Assembly (NCBI RefSeq): GCF_000374825.1
Contig: NZ_KB895377.1
Coordinates: 124,001-188,000, forward strand
Direction: 5' to 3'
Length of the DNA stretch: 64,000 nt
Source: Paenibacillus sanguinis 2301083 = DSM 16941
GTDB taxonomy: Bacteria > Bacillota > Bacilli > Paenibacillales > Paenibacillaceae
Within the stretch, counting starts at the first letter, position 1; every line of letters begins with the position of its first letter. Of this stretch, positions 25,461-34,468 are shown piece after piece. The translations under genes were made by a program, and so were the position numbers. The notes below the pieces were generated by a model that was given only the letters and a program-made list of their open reading frames with translations, was not told the origin of the DNA and did not search any database.

Positions 25461-26807
25461 ATGGAATTCTGGCAACAGAGTCGTCGGGAAGACGGCATCT
25501 CTTATACAAGCCGGGGGAAGAAACGGATGAAAGCAACGCGGGTCATGAAGGGCATCTTACTGTTTTTTTGTTTATCGATTCTGTTAGTCGGGTGCGGAAG
25601 TCGCTCTGCTGACAGCTCTAATGACAAGACGTTAACGTTATTAGTCGAAGGCGGCGGACCTGCATTTGAAGTGGCGAGCAAAACCGCAGCCCAGTTTGAG
25701 GAACAGACAGGCTATAAAATCAAGATCGATTCCGTTCCTTATAGCGGGGTATACGATAAGCTAAAGGCTGAAATTGACGCAAAAAAATCAACGCACGATG
25801 TAGCCATTATTGATGTCTTATGGTTTCCTTCATTGGCGAAGGGACTGGAGCCATTAGGCGATGTGCTGACGGCAGAGCAGATGAATGACTTTTTACCTCA
25901 ATTGAATGAAAGCGCTACGATAAACGAAGAGCTATTGGGAATTCCGACCTGGACCAATTCTAAAATTTTGCTCTATCGAAAGGATTTGTTTGAGGATCCG
26001 AAGAATCAGGCGGATTTTAAACAAGAATTCGGCTATGACTTGAAAGCACCAGCGAATTGGCATGAATATGCCGACGTTGCCAAATTCTTCACCAAGGATG
26101 GGATGTACGGCGTGTCTGTGTTCGGACAGACAGGCGGCGATGCGGTCAGCAGCTGGCTCGATCATGTGACTCAAGCGGGCGTTGATTCCTTGATCCTGGA
26201 TGAAAATGGCGAGGTGAATATCACCGGGGAGCCGTATGTACAAGCGCTCGCCTTTTTGCAGAATCTAGTCCAAGAACAGGTTGTTCCTGAGGACTATCTG
26301 TCCATTGCGAGCAGCGAAACTGCCGAGCTGTTTAATAACGGCAAACTGGCGATGCAGCTTGCATGGGGACACTTTTATCTTTCCTCGGATCAAGCGCTGC
26401 CCGGACAGGTTGGGGCTGCGCCGATGATTGCCGGAGCAGATGGTGTTGGCGCGGTGCCAGGGCCTTGGTACCAAGTCGTCTTGAAGGATTCGCCGAAGAA
26501 GGACATTGCCGCGCAATATATCAAGTTTATGTATGAACAGAACGAGCTGTATATGGAATCGTTAGGAGTTGCAGCCCGGAAGTCCGTCTTTGACAAATAT
26601 AAGGATAATCCGCAATACGCGCATGTGAAGGCCATTGAAGCGACACTTAACGGAGCGCAAACGCAGAACAGACCACAGATTGCCCAGTGGAGCCAAATTG
26701 AGAATGAAGTTCTCTCTCCGATGCTGCAAAAGGTGCTGTCCGGCAGCGACCCGGCTACTGAATTAGATTTGGCCAAAAAGCAAATCGAAGAAATTTTAGG
26801 CAGATAG
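25461..26807 (+). CDS. CUT1 sugar-binding lipoprotein (fructan/difructose system)
   Basis: The protein is an extracellular solute-binding protein family 1 member. The lipobox LVGC follows a hydrophobic helix (GILLFFCLSILLVGC), and the mature part has KTLTLLVEGGGPAFEVASKT and VAIIDVLWFPSLAKG. ATG 25461 has GGAGG 8 bases upstream and gives a 22-residue extension before the signal; ATG 25527 gives a normal-length signal but a weaker ribosome site. Two permeases, GH32 and GH91 enzymes follow, so the ligand is probably a fructose oligomer or difructose anhydride. No ATPase gene is present, as is usual for CUT1 systems using a shared MsmX. Confidence 0.85.
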   Translation: MEFWQQSRREDGISYTSRGKKRMKATRVMKGILLFFCLSILLVGCGSRSADSSNDKTLTLLVEGGGPAFEVASKTAAQFEEQTGYKIKIDSVPYSGVYDKLKAEIDAKKSTHDVAIIDVLWFPSLAKGLEPLGDVLTAEQMNDFLPQLNESATINEELLGIPTWTNSKILLYRKDLFEDPKNQADFKQEFGYDLKAPANWHEYADVAKFFTKDGMYGVSVFGQTGGDAVSSWLDHVTQAGVDSLILDENGEVNITGEPYVQALAFLQNLVQEQVVPEDYLSIASSETAELFNNGKLAMQLAWGHFYLSSDQALPGQVGAAPMIAGADGVGAVPGPWYQVVLKDSPKKDIAAQYIKFMYEQNELYMESLGVAARKSVFDKYKDNPQYAHVKAIEATLNGAQTQNRPQIAQWSQIENEVLSPMLQKVLSGSDPATELDLAKKQIEEILGR

Positions 26808-26862
26808 AAACCAGGGTGGTGCGTGCTAACGTGCCACCTAAGAAAGGAGCCTGACAGGGCAC

Positions 26863-27783
26863 ATGTTTACGATAACTAAAGCCTCTCCCCCTAAAAAAAA
26901 GCCTCGGCAACGAGTATCTTCGACCATTGATCGGAAAACATTGCTGTTGTTTTTTTTGCCAGCAGCTATTTTTATGTTCCTGTTCTTGTTGTATCCGTTA
27001 TTTATGCTCGTGTTCGACAGTTTCTTTATGACGGACGATGTTGGGGCACGTACTTTTGCAGGGGGCGATAATTACCTTCGTGCCATAGAATCAGCTTCGT
27101 TCTGGAACTCGTTCAAGAATACAGCCATTTATGTGCTGCTGGCCGTAGGTCTTGAAACGGTGCTTGGCTTGACCCTGGCGATTGTCTTTACGCACAAATA
27201 TCGCGGGTTCCGGTTCTTGCGCACCTTGATTTTGTCGCCATTAATGATTGCGCCGCTGGTGGCCGGCTTGATCTGGAAGTTCATGCTGAGCAATCAGTTC
27301 GGGATTATTAATACGTTATTTGCCAAGCTGGGGTTGATTGAATCCACTAGCAGCATACTGTGGCTGGCTGATCCTAACCTTTCACTCCTGTCATGTATCA
27401 TTGCGGATGTCTGGCTGACCACCCCATTTATGATGTTGATGTTTCTGGCAGGGATTCAAGGTGTGCCGGACAGCCTGTATGAAGCGGCGCAAATCGAAGG
27501 AGCGAGCCGTTCGCAAATGATTTTCAAGATTATCATTCCGAATATTAAACCGATTCTTATGAGTGCGCTGATCGTGCGTATTATCGATGCTGCGCGTTCC
27601 TTCGATATCATCTGGGTCATGACGCAGGGGGGGCCTGTTAATTCATCGGAGCTCTTGAGCGTGCATATTTACAAGATGCTGCAACGTTACGGTGACGTAG
27701 GGTATGCGAGCGCGATGGCCGTGATCTTCATTGTGCTGCTGGTAGGCATTACCTTGCTATCCATGCGAAAAGTTAAAGAATAG
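26863..27783 (+). CDS. CUT1 sugar permease (MalF type)
   Basis: The 306-residue protein has six predicted helices and the binding-protein-dependent transport motif YEAAQIEGASRSQMIFKIIIPNIKP (EAA loop). An N-terminal basic stretch (KKKPRQR) is typical. It partners with the next gene to import the sugar delivered by the upstream lipoprotein. Confidence 0.9.
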   Translation: MFTITKASPPKKKPRQRVSSTIDRKTLLLFFLPAAIFMFLFLLYPLFMLVFDSFFMTDDVGARTFAGGDNYLRAIESASFWNSFKNTAIYVLLAVGLETVLGLTLAIVFTHKYRGFRFLRTLILSPLMIAPLVAGLIWKFMLSNQFGIINTLFAKLGLIESTSSILWLADPNLSLLSCIIADVWLTTPFMMLMFLAGIQGVPDSLYEAAQIEGASRSQMIFKIIIPNIKPILMSALIVRIIDAARSFDIIWVMTQGGPVNSSELLSVHIYKMLQRYGDVGYASAMAVIFIVLLVGITLLSMRKVKE

Positions 27784-27796
27784 GGAGGCGATTCCA

Positions 27797-28651
27797 TTGT
27801 TTGCAGAACGACTCGGGCGAAATGGAAGAGACAATATCTGGATCTTGATCATGTACGGGGCAGCAGCCTTGTTTTTGATGCTCTTTATCTTTCCATACTT
27901 ATATATGCTGCTGTCCTCTTTCAAACCGTCCAACGAAGTCATTTCCACGTCGCCGACCTTCTTTCCCAAGGTATTATCGATCGAGAATTATATTCAGTTG
28001 TCGCAATATACGGGAATGGGGCAATTCTTTCTTAACAGTATAGTGGCAGCGACAGCGGGAACGTTGATCTGCCTGATCCTGGGGTCCATGGCTTCGTATG
28101 CGATTTCCCGAACTGCGGCATCGAAATTAAGCGGGTTCTTTCTGGTGCTTGTCCTGTGCCTGAAGATGATTCCGATGTCCAGTATTGCGGTTCCCATTTA
28201 TGCCCTGATTCAAAAATTCGGTTTCTATGATTATCTGCCTGCTCTGGTCGTGGTGTATGCAGCCGTCAATATGCCCTTTGTATTGTGGATGATGATCAGC
28301 TTTTTCAAAGCAATTCCCATCGATATGGATGAAGCAGCTTCCATTGACGGGGCTTCGCCGCTGGTGAGCTTCCGCAAGGTCATTTTGCCGATCACCATCC
28401 CGGGGATCATCTCGACAGGGATCTTCACCTTTTTGTTGGCGTGGAACGATTTTCTGCTGGCGCTTTTGCTGACAAGCAGCTCAGCCAAGACCGTCCCCGT
28501 CGCGCTATCGGAATTTTTGACGGCCTATAATCTGGATCTGGGACCGATGACGGCGGCAGCTACTTTATTCAGCTTCCCGGTCATCATCATCTCGTTCTTT
28601 TTGCAGAAATATCTGGTCTCTGGCATGCTGGCCGGGTCCGTGAAAGAATAA
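27797..28651 (+). CDS. CUT1 sugar permease (MalG type)
   Basis: The 284-residue protein has six helices, the EAA loop MDEAASIDGASPLVSFRKVILPITIPG, and the typical end QKYLVSGMLAGSVKE. A TTG start follows GGGAGG by about 10 bases. It forms the second half of the importer channel. Confidence 0.9.
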   Translation: MFAERLGRNGRDNIWILIMYGAAALFLMLFIFPYLYMLLSSFKPSNEVISTSPTFFPKVLSIENYIQLSQYTGMGQFFLNSIVAATAGTLICLILGSMASYAISRTAASKLSGFFLVLVLCLKMIPMSSIAVPIYALIQKFGFYDYLPALVVVYAAVNMPFVLWMMISFFKAIPIDMDEAASIDGASPLVSFRKVILPITIPGIISTGIFTFLLAWNDFLLALLLTSSSAKTVPVALSEFLTAYNLDLGPMTAAATLFSFPVIIISFFLQKYLVSGMLAGSVKE

Positions 28652-28675
28652 TACAACAATGTCGGAGGGATCAGC

Positions 28676-30115
28676 TTGGAATTGCATGAGCAAAGAATTG
28701 CCGAAGCTACAATTTATCTAAATCAGCACCGGGATAAAATCAGTCAAGGCACGTATCGCCAAAATTATCATTTTTGTACACCTGTGGGTTGGTTGAATGA
28801 TCCAAATGGCTTCATTCACTATCGCGGGGAGTATCATTTATTTTATCAATTTAATCCGTACACCCCTTATTGGGGCGCCATGCATTGGGGCCATGTCAAA
28901 AGTAAAGACCTGATCCGCTGGGAGCACCTCCCGGTAGCTCTGGCGCCAAGCGAGCCTTATGACGATCATGAACAGGGCGGTTGCTTCTCAGGGACCGCGA
29001 TCGAGAAGGACGGCCGACTGTATCTCTTCTATACCGGCACGGTCGAACGGGAAGGGCAGGTCATTCAGACTCAATGTCTGGCGACCAGTGAGGACGGGGT
29101 GAAGTTTACGAAGTATGCGGGCAATCCGATTATCGAAGCGGATTATCCGGGGGTGACGCCTGAGAACTTCCGCGATCCGAAGGTATGGGAGCAGAATGGC
29201 CGGTATCATATGATTGTCGGTACGAGTATTTCGGGGAAAGGAAACGCCTTGCACTATACCTCGGATAATCTGCTCGATTGGGAGCTTTCGGGTCCATTTG
29301 TTGATTATCAAGGCGATTATGGCACGATGTGGGAATGTCCCGATTTCTTTCAGATCGATGGTCAAGCGGTTCTTCTGATTTCGCCAATGGGGCTCGGCGA
29401 CAAGACCACGCTGTACATGATTGGAACCTTTGACGCTGGAACCGGGAAGTTCAGGGTGGAATCCGAGGAAGTGATTGATCACGGGTTTGACTTTTACGCC
29501 CCGCAAACCACCACAGACCCACAAGGTCGGCGAATTATGATCGCTTGGCAAAATGGATGGAGCTGGATGTCATGGTGGAAAGATTTTGGCCCGACATCAG
29601 AGATAGACCAGTGGTGCGGGGCGATGAGCTTGCCCAGGGAAGTGACTTTGACAGGCTCTGAATTAAGCTTCAGACCGGTGGAGGAAATCACGCAATATAT
29701 GAAAAATCAATATCGGTTTCAGGACATCTTTGTCTGGAAGGAAGCGCGCTTGTTGACTGCGGAAATAACGGAGAGCTTTATGCTAAGACTTGATCGAACG
29801 GAGCTTCAGGGAACTTTAACGTTGACCATCCAGAATGAGCAGGGGGCTGCCGACCGGATTGTCTGCTCTCCAACGCGCGTAGACTACTTCAGTGATAATA
29901 ACCCGTTTGGAAAATCAGGCAGATTTATGACGGTTGCTGACAATGAACCGTTAATTTTGTACGCCGATACTTGCAGCCTGGAGATTTTTGGAGTGGAATC
30001 AGGTAAAATATTCTCTGTAAATAGCTTCATGAAAAAAGGCAAGCGAATAATTACGGTGATGAGCGATGCTCCAAACACAATCAAAAACTTAGATATTCGT
30101 GAAATACGTAATTAA
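28676..30115 (+). CDS. GH32 beta-fructosidase
   Basis: The 479-residue protein has the GH32 five-blade propeller with nucleophile motif WLNDPNG (Asp42), FRDPKV (Asp167) and the acid/base motif WECPD (Glu220), then a beta-sandwich tail. There is no signal peptide, so it works inside the cell on imported fructosides, for example inulobiose or sucrose, releasing fructose. No PTS gene is nearby, so the substrate is probably not phosphorylated. A TTG start follows CGGAGGG. It overlaps the upstream end of the LacI frame, but not its likely start. Confidence 0.9.
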   Translation: MELHEQRIAEATIYLNQHRDKISQGTYRQNYHFCTPVGWLNDPNGFIHYRGEYHLFYQFNPYTPYWGAMHWGHVKSKDLIRWEHLPVALAPSEPYDDHEQGGCFSGTAIEKDGRLYLFYTGTVEREGQVIQTQCLATSEDGVKFTKYAGNPIIEADYPGVTPENFRDPKVWEQNGRYHMIVGTSISGKGNALHYTSDNLLDWELSGPFVDYQGDYGTMWECPDFFQIDGQAVLLISPMGLGDKTTLYMIGTFDAGTGKFRVESEEVIDHGFDFYAPQTTTDPQGRRIMIAWQNGWSWMSWWKDFGPTSEIDQWCGAMSLPREVTLTGSELSFRPVEEITQYMKNQYRFQDIFVWKEARLLTAEITESFMLRLDRTELQGTLTLTIQNEQGAADRIVCSPTRVDYFSDNNPFGKSGRFMTVADNEPLILYADTCSLEIFGVESGKIFSVNSFMKKGKRIITVMSDAPNTIKNLDIREIRN

Positions 30116-30146
30116 TTGGCTGCAAGATGAGAAAGGGTGCTCAATC

Positions 30147-31115
30147 GTGGCAAATATTGGTGACGTGGCAAAAAAAGCGGGGGTTTCCATCAATACGGTA
30201 TCCCGGTATTTGAACAATAAAGGATATATTTCCGCAAAGACAAGAGCTACGATCCAACAGGCTATTGATGAGTTGAATTATATACCTAATCAAGTCGCAC
30301 GTAATCTATTCAAGAACAAAACTGATTTGATCGGCCTCGTGATTCCGGATGTAAAGCATCCCTTTTTCTCGACGATCACGGCATTTCTTGAGAATGAACT
30401 GGATGCCAGAAACTTGAAAATGATTTTGTGCAATACGGTAAATTCAAGTGAAAAAGAAAAAGGCTACATTAAGATGCTGCAAGAGAATAAAGTGGACGGC
30501 ATTATTATCGGCAGTCACTCCATCGATATTGATTATTCAAATATCAAAGCACCAATCGTATCTCTGGACCGTTATCTGGACCCGGAAATTCCGACTGTAT
30601 CAGCGGATCACGATAAAGGGGGGCGGCTTGCTGCTCATGCCCTGATCAAGGCGGGCTGCAACAATGTTCTGCAAATTGCCGGGTATTCACAGGTAGACAC
30701 GCCATCCAATAAGCGTTACCGCTCCTTTGAAGCTGAAATGAAGCGCCATCAAATTCCGTGCGCAACCTACGAACTCGCCTGGAATCAATTTGATTTATCC
30801 AGCTATATTGAGGTGGCGGATGAAATACTGACAAAGTACCCGGACATCGACGGGATCTTCTCGGTAGATATGGTGATCATTGCAATACTTAGACAAGCCT
30901 TGAAGCGGGGCATTGAGGTTCCACAAGCCTTGAGATTGGTTGGATACGATGGAACCTATATGTCGCAGATGACGTATCCTTCCTTTGCCAGCGTCGTTCA
31001 GCCTTACGAGGAATTGGCCAAGAAAGCCGTCGAGCTTCTGGTCGAGCTGATAGACAAAAAGGAAGTTGAGCAATTGATTTATGAATTGGATGTTCAGCTA
31101 ACGGAAGAACCATGA
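30147..31115 (+). CDS. LacI-family regulator of the fructan operon
   Basis: The 322-residue protein has a typical helix-turn-helix (NIGDVAKKAGVSINTVSRYLN) and a type I periplasmic-binding effector domain (LIGLVIPDVKHPFFSTI, LRLVGYDGTYMSQMTYPSF). GTG 30147 is 9 bases after GAAAGGG and gives the standard MANIGDVAKKAG start; a longer frame back to 30099 overlaps the GH32 gene. It probably binds the 36-bp palindrome at 25355-25390. It ends inside the operon, before the GH91 gene. Confidence 0.88.
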   Translation: MANIGDVAKKAGVSINTVSRYLNNKGYISAKTRATIQQAIDELNYIPNQVARNLFKNKTDLIGLVIPDVKHPFFSTITAFLENELDARNLKMILCNTVNSSEKEKGYIKMLQENKVDGIIIGSHSIDIDYSNIKAPIVSLDRYLDPEIPTVSADHDKGGRLAAHALIKAGCNNVLQIAGYSQVDTPSNKRYRSFEAEMKRHQIPCATYELAWNQFDLSSYIEVADEILTKYPDIDGIFSVDMVIIAILRQALKRGIEVPQALRLVGYDGTYMSQMTYPSFASVVQPYEELAKKAVELLVELIDKKEVEQLIYELDVQLTEEP

Positions 31116-31129
31116 CAGGAGGAAGAGCA

Positions 31130-32476
31130 ATGCTGCTGGGTAAAAATTATTATGACATTACAGAGTGGTCTGTTGGTAATCCATATGAGGATGTTGGCGA
31201 AGTCATCAACAGCATCATCGCAGACATTAAAAGCAGACAGACGGCTGCCGATGTGAATCAGGGCGGGAAGCCGGGGGCGGTTATCTATATTCCGCCAGGC
31301 GATTACCATCTTCGCACGCAGGTCGTAATCGACATCAGTTATCTTAAAATTATGGGGGCTGGACACGGTTTTACTTCCTCAAGCATTCGCTTCAATACTC
31401 CTGAGGCGGAATATGCGGATTTACACGAATTATGGCCGGGCGGAAGCCGCATCCTGGTAGACCTTCCTCCGGCAGTGAATGACGAGGAATCTAAAGGCGC
31501 TGCCTTTTATGTTGAACGAAGCGGCAATCCGCGAATAAGCTCCGTCGAGTTCGCTGACTTTTGTATTGATGGTCTGCACTTTGTTGCCGATGGTTCAGGA
31601 ATAGACAACCCGGAAAATACGTACACGAACGGAAAGACGGGAATTTATGTGGCAAGCGCGTGTGATTCATTTCGGATTTCAGGCATGGGGTTGGTGTATT
31701 TAGAGCATGGCCTTACGATTTATCATGCAGATGCACTGAGCATCCATGATAATTTCATAGCTGAATGCGGCAATTGCATCGAGCTGCGAGGTTGGGGACA
31801 GGCTTCCAAAATCACCGACAACCTGATTGGCGCCGGGTTTAAGGGCTATTCCATTTATGCGCAGAATTTTGGTGGACTTTTGATTACAGCTAATAATATC
31901 TTTCCACGGGGCGCCAGCAGTGTTTATTTTGAGGGTGTAACCCGTTCCAGCATCACCAATAACAGACTTCACTCCTTTTATCCGGGCATGGTGGTATTTG
32001 CGGGGAATTGCTCCGAAAACCTGATTGCTTCCAATCATTTTTTGCGCGATCATGAGCCATGGACTCCTTTTCTGGGCATTGACAACGGTTTGGAGGACTT
32101 ATATGGTCTTGTAAATATCAACGGCAACCATAATTCGGTCATGGCCAACCACTTTTCCGAGGTTATCAATACGCAGCACATCAAGCCGGCAGGGGCAACA
32201 CCTGTGATTATACGTATCGCTTCAGGCCGTGGAAATTATATTGCCAATAACCATGTGGTGGCTACGGAGGTTCAGGCCCAAGCAAGTGATTCGTGCTTCT
32301 CGGCGCAGGTTGATGCCTTGCTGAATACGGAAGCCTCCAAGCCACTTGCGATCACGACAGTGTGGGTAGAAAAGGCTGCGGAGCAAAATACGATTCTCGA
32401 TTCAGGAAGTGATGCACAGGTTGTGATAGACAGAACAGTAAATGCTTTTAGAGCTACGCCCGCTCCAGGAGTATAA
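31130..32476 (+). CDS. GH91-family protein, probable difructose anhydride hydrolase
   Basis: The 448-residue protein is a right-handed beta-helix closely resembling inulin fructotransferases: NPYEDVGEVINSIIADIKS, GAVIYIPPGDYHLRTQVVID and NGKTGIYVASACDSFRISGMG, then YLEHGLTI, IAECGNCIEL and FYPGMVV. Inulin fructotransferases are secreted, but this protein has no signal peptide. A few signal-less GH91 proteins hydrolyse difructose anhydride III to inulobiose inside the cell. Its place in an operon with an importer and cytosolic GH32 supports the same role here. ATG 31130 has AGGAGG upstream, inside the LacI 3' end region. Whether the substrate is DFA I or III cannot be read from sequence. Confidence 0.8.
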   Translation: MLLGKNYYDITEWSVGNPYEDVGEVINSIIADIKSRQTAADVNQGGKPGAVIYIPPGDYHLRTQVVIDISYLKIMGAGHGFTSSSIRFNTPEAEYADLHELWPGGSRILVDLPPAVNDEESKGAAFYVERSGNPRISSVEFADFCIDGLHFVADGSGIDNPENTYTNGKTGIYVASACDSFRISGMGLVYLEHGLTIYHADALSIHDNFIAECGNCIELRGWGQASKITDNLIGAGFKGYSIYAQNFGGLLITANNIFPRGASSVYFEGVTRSSITNNRLHSFYPGMVVFAGNCSENLIASNHFLRDHEPWTPFLGIDNGLEDLYGLVNINGNHNSVMANHFSEVINTQHIKPAGATPVIIRIASGRGNYIANNHVVATEVQAQASDSCFSAQVDALLNTEASKPLAITTVWVEKAAEQNTILDSGSDAQVVIDRTVNAFRATPAPGV

Positions 32477-32511
32477 ACAAGCATCAGCTGAATAAGGGTT
32501 CAAAATGGAAA

Positions 32512-32541
32512 GCGCCTTGCCGTAATGGCAGGGTGTTTTTT
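32512..32541 (+). terminator. Terminator of the fructan operon
   Basis: CGCCTTGCC pairs with GGCAGGGTG around the loop GTAAT, followed by TTTTTTAT. It is 36 bases after the GH91 stop codon. Confidence 0.75.
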
Positions 32542-32570
32542 ATGACTTTTTTGGCGTACTCCAAACGGGA

Positions 32571-32623
32571 TTGATTCGTTATTACGTTTAGTGATATATT
32601 TTTTTTATTACAGTAAACGTAAT
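32571..32623 (+). promoter_or_regulatory. PadR promoter with inverted-repeat operator
   Basis: TTGATT (32571-32576) and TATATT (32595-32600) are 18 bases apart. ATTACGTTTA (32581-32590) and its exact complement TAAACGTAAT (32614-32623) flank the -10 box. This is a probable autoregulatory PadR site. Confidence 0.55.
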
Positions 32624-32631
32624 ACGTGGGA

Positions 32632-32965
32632 GTTGGTATTTATCAGAGACAATATTAAAGGAGGGGCACTGACGGAGACCACCTTCCTTGTCCTGTTAGC
32701 GGTGTATAAGCCGAAGCATGGCTATGGCATCATGCAATTTATTGAAGAGGCCACCAAGGGACGGGTGATCTTAGGGGCAGGGACCTTATACGGTGCTCTC
32801 AATACCCTTGTGAAAAAAGCATGGATTGCCCCTTTCGGACATGACGCGGACGGGAAGAAAAAGGAATACCTGATCACCGAGCTTGGGAAACAGAAGGTGG
32901 AGAAGGAACTACAGCGTCTAAGAGAGGTTATGCAATTAGCTTCGACCGTAATGAAGGAGGGATAG
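32632..32965 (+). CDS. PadR-family transcriptional regulator
   Basis: The protein of about 110 residues has the PadR winged helix: DNIKGGALTETTFLVLLAVYKPKHGYGIMQFI, then GAGTLYGALNTLVKKAWI. The start is uncertain. The frame is open back to a GTG at 32591, which lies in the promoter. TTG 32632 is the last start codon before the conserved DNIKGG, but its ribosome site is poor. The next gene, a broken DUF2812-type frame, is its usual partner. Confidence 0.75.
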
Positions 32966-32970
32966 AAGCA

Positions 32971-33141
32971 ATGGGCAAAACGGTATTTCGCTATTTTTTT
33001 GATTTTATGGACGGCAAGCTGCGGTGGAGACCCTATGGAAAAGGGTGGGGGCAGATTGCCACTTCACCAGGCACGTTCAATAAAGAGCTTCTGATTCTGG
33101 AGAAAAAACGCGAAAGGCTTATCCGCAATCTCATGGGATAA
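32971..33141 (+). pseudogene. Truncated DUF2812-type partner of PadR
   Basis: AAGGAGGG is followed by a 56-codon frame starting MGKTVFRYFFDFMDGK. This beginning resembles DUF2812 membrane proteins that commonly follow PadR genes. After it the frame loses the family pattern (LRWRPYGKGWGQIATSPG) and stops. The rest of the protein, including membrane helices, is missing. I read it as a remnant, though translation of a 56-residue peptide is possible. Confidence 0.5.
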
Positions 33142-33460
33142 GCTTTTTGCTTATAATTCGGCTCAAACTAAAATCAGTGCTTGCCAACAGGGATCTATAG
33201 AGCGGAGGGTCGTAGGGATTCTGGAGAAACGGAGTGTTGCTTGTGCCTATAATTCATAGGTTTCCGAAAAAAGTCACTTATCACTACAAAAGTCGGATTT
33301 GTTCAATGCCATTTCTCGGGAATTTGCAATTTTGCTCTAAGGTTTCACTATCCAATGAATTTCCTCCGCTTTATATTGAATACCAGGAATAAGATGCAGG
33401 CCTCTTAAGTAAAATGCCGAGGGGCAGGCAATCAGAAAGACAGAAAAGGAGTGAAGTGCT
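33142..33460. other. Intergenic region before a CUT1 operon
   Basis: No gene or clear terminator is seen. It must contain the promoter of the CUT1 operon. A TATAAT at 33248-33253 lacks a good -35 at 17 bases, so an activator may be needed. Confidence 0.35.
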
Positions 33461-34450
33461 TTGAACCGAATCTCGCCCGCCGCTGCACCCATGCGTATGA
33501 AACCACAAAAGGAAAATAGGCTATACCTGAAGAAGAAAAAAGGCATACTGCAAGAGCTTGTAAAAAACCGGGTGCTCTATTTAATGCTGCTCCCGACCAT
33601 TATCTTTTTTCTAATATTCAGCTACTTTCCGATGATCGGGATTTACTATGCTTTTACCCGGTTTGATTTCAATACGACGATGTTTAATGCCCCGTTTATA
33701 GGTCTGGAAAATTTTGAATTTTTATGGAAATCAGGAACTTTGACCAAATTAACGTTAAATACGATCGGCTACAATATCGCCTTTATTTTCTTGGGTCACG
33801 GACTAGCTATATTCGTTGCCATTTTGCTGAGCGAGCTGAGCGGCAAATGGTTCAAGAAAATTACGCAATCCGTTATGTTTCTGCCTTACTTCGTATCCTT
33901 CGTTATTTTAAGTGTCATTGTATACAACATCTTTAATTATGATAACGGTTTCTTTAACTCGATGCTCACGTCTTTCGGGATGGAGAAGGTAGATGTTTAC
34001 AGTAAGCCGGTATTATGGATTTTCCTGATCATTTTCTTCTTCCTGTGGAAAAATATAGGGTACAATATGGTCATTTATTTGGCGACGATTACAGGCATCA
34101 GTAGTGAATACTATGAAGCGGCTCAGATTGACGGGGCAAATATTTTCCAAAGAATATGGTACATTACGTTGCCGATGCTGAAATCAACCTTTGTCGTGCT
34201 GCTGTTGTTCGCATTAGGAAGCATTATGAAGGGACAATTTGATCTGTTCTATCAACTTGTCGGCAATAACGGGCTTCTCTACAATACAACAGATATTATT
34301 GATACCTATGTTTTCCGTTCCTTAAAAGTAACCTTCGATATGGGGATGGCAACGGCTGCCGGCTTGTATCAATCCTTGTTCGGCTTTGTGCTAATCATGA
34401 CAGTCAATTACATTATTCGCAAAATTAACGATGAATACGCTTTATTCTAG
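33461..34450 (+). CDS. CUT1 sugar permease, LplB type
   Basis: The 329-residue protein has a cytosolic basic N-terminus and six helices. The EAA loop YYEAAQIDGANIFQRIWYITLPML and the TDIIDTYVFR segment are diagnostic of LplB-type permeases. The TTG start follows AAGGAG. It is the first gene of a three-gene importer lacking an ATPase. Confidence 0.9.
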   Translation: MNRISPAAAPMRMKPQKENRLYLKKKKGILQELVKNRVLYLMLLPTIIFFLIFSYFPMIGIYYAFTRFDFNTTMFNAPFIGLENFEFLWKSGTLTKLTLNTIGYNIAFIFLGHGLAIFVAILLSELSGKWFKKITQSVMFLPYFVSFVILSVIVYNIFNYDNGFFNSMLTSFGMEKVDVYSKPVLWIFLIIFFFLWKNIGYNMVIYLATITGISSEYYEAAQIDGANIFQRIWYITLPMLKSTFVVLLLFALGSIMKGQFDLFYQLVGNNGLLYNTTDIIDTYVFRSLKVTFDMGMATAAGLYQSLFGFVLIMTVNYIIRKINDEYALF

Positions 34451-34468
34451 TATAGGAGGGATACACGA

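Noticed and set aside
31130..32476. Secreted inulin fructotransferase
   Set aside because: The family match is good, but no signal peptide is present at any possible start, and the operon encodes an importer and cytosolic GH32.
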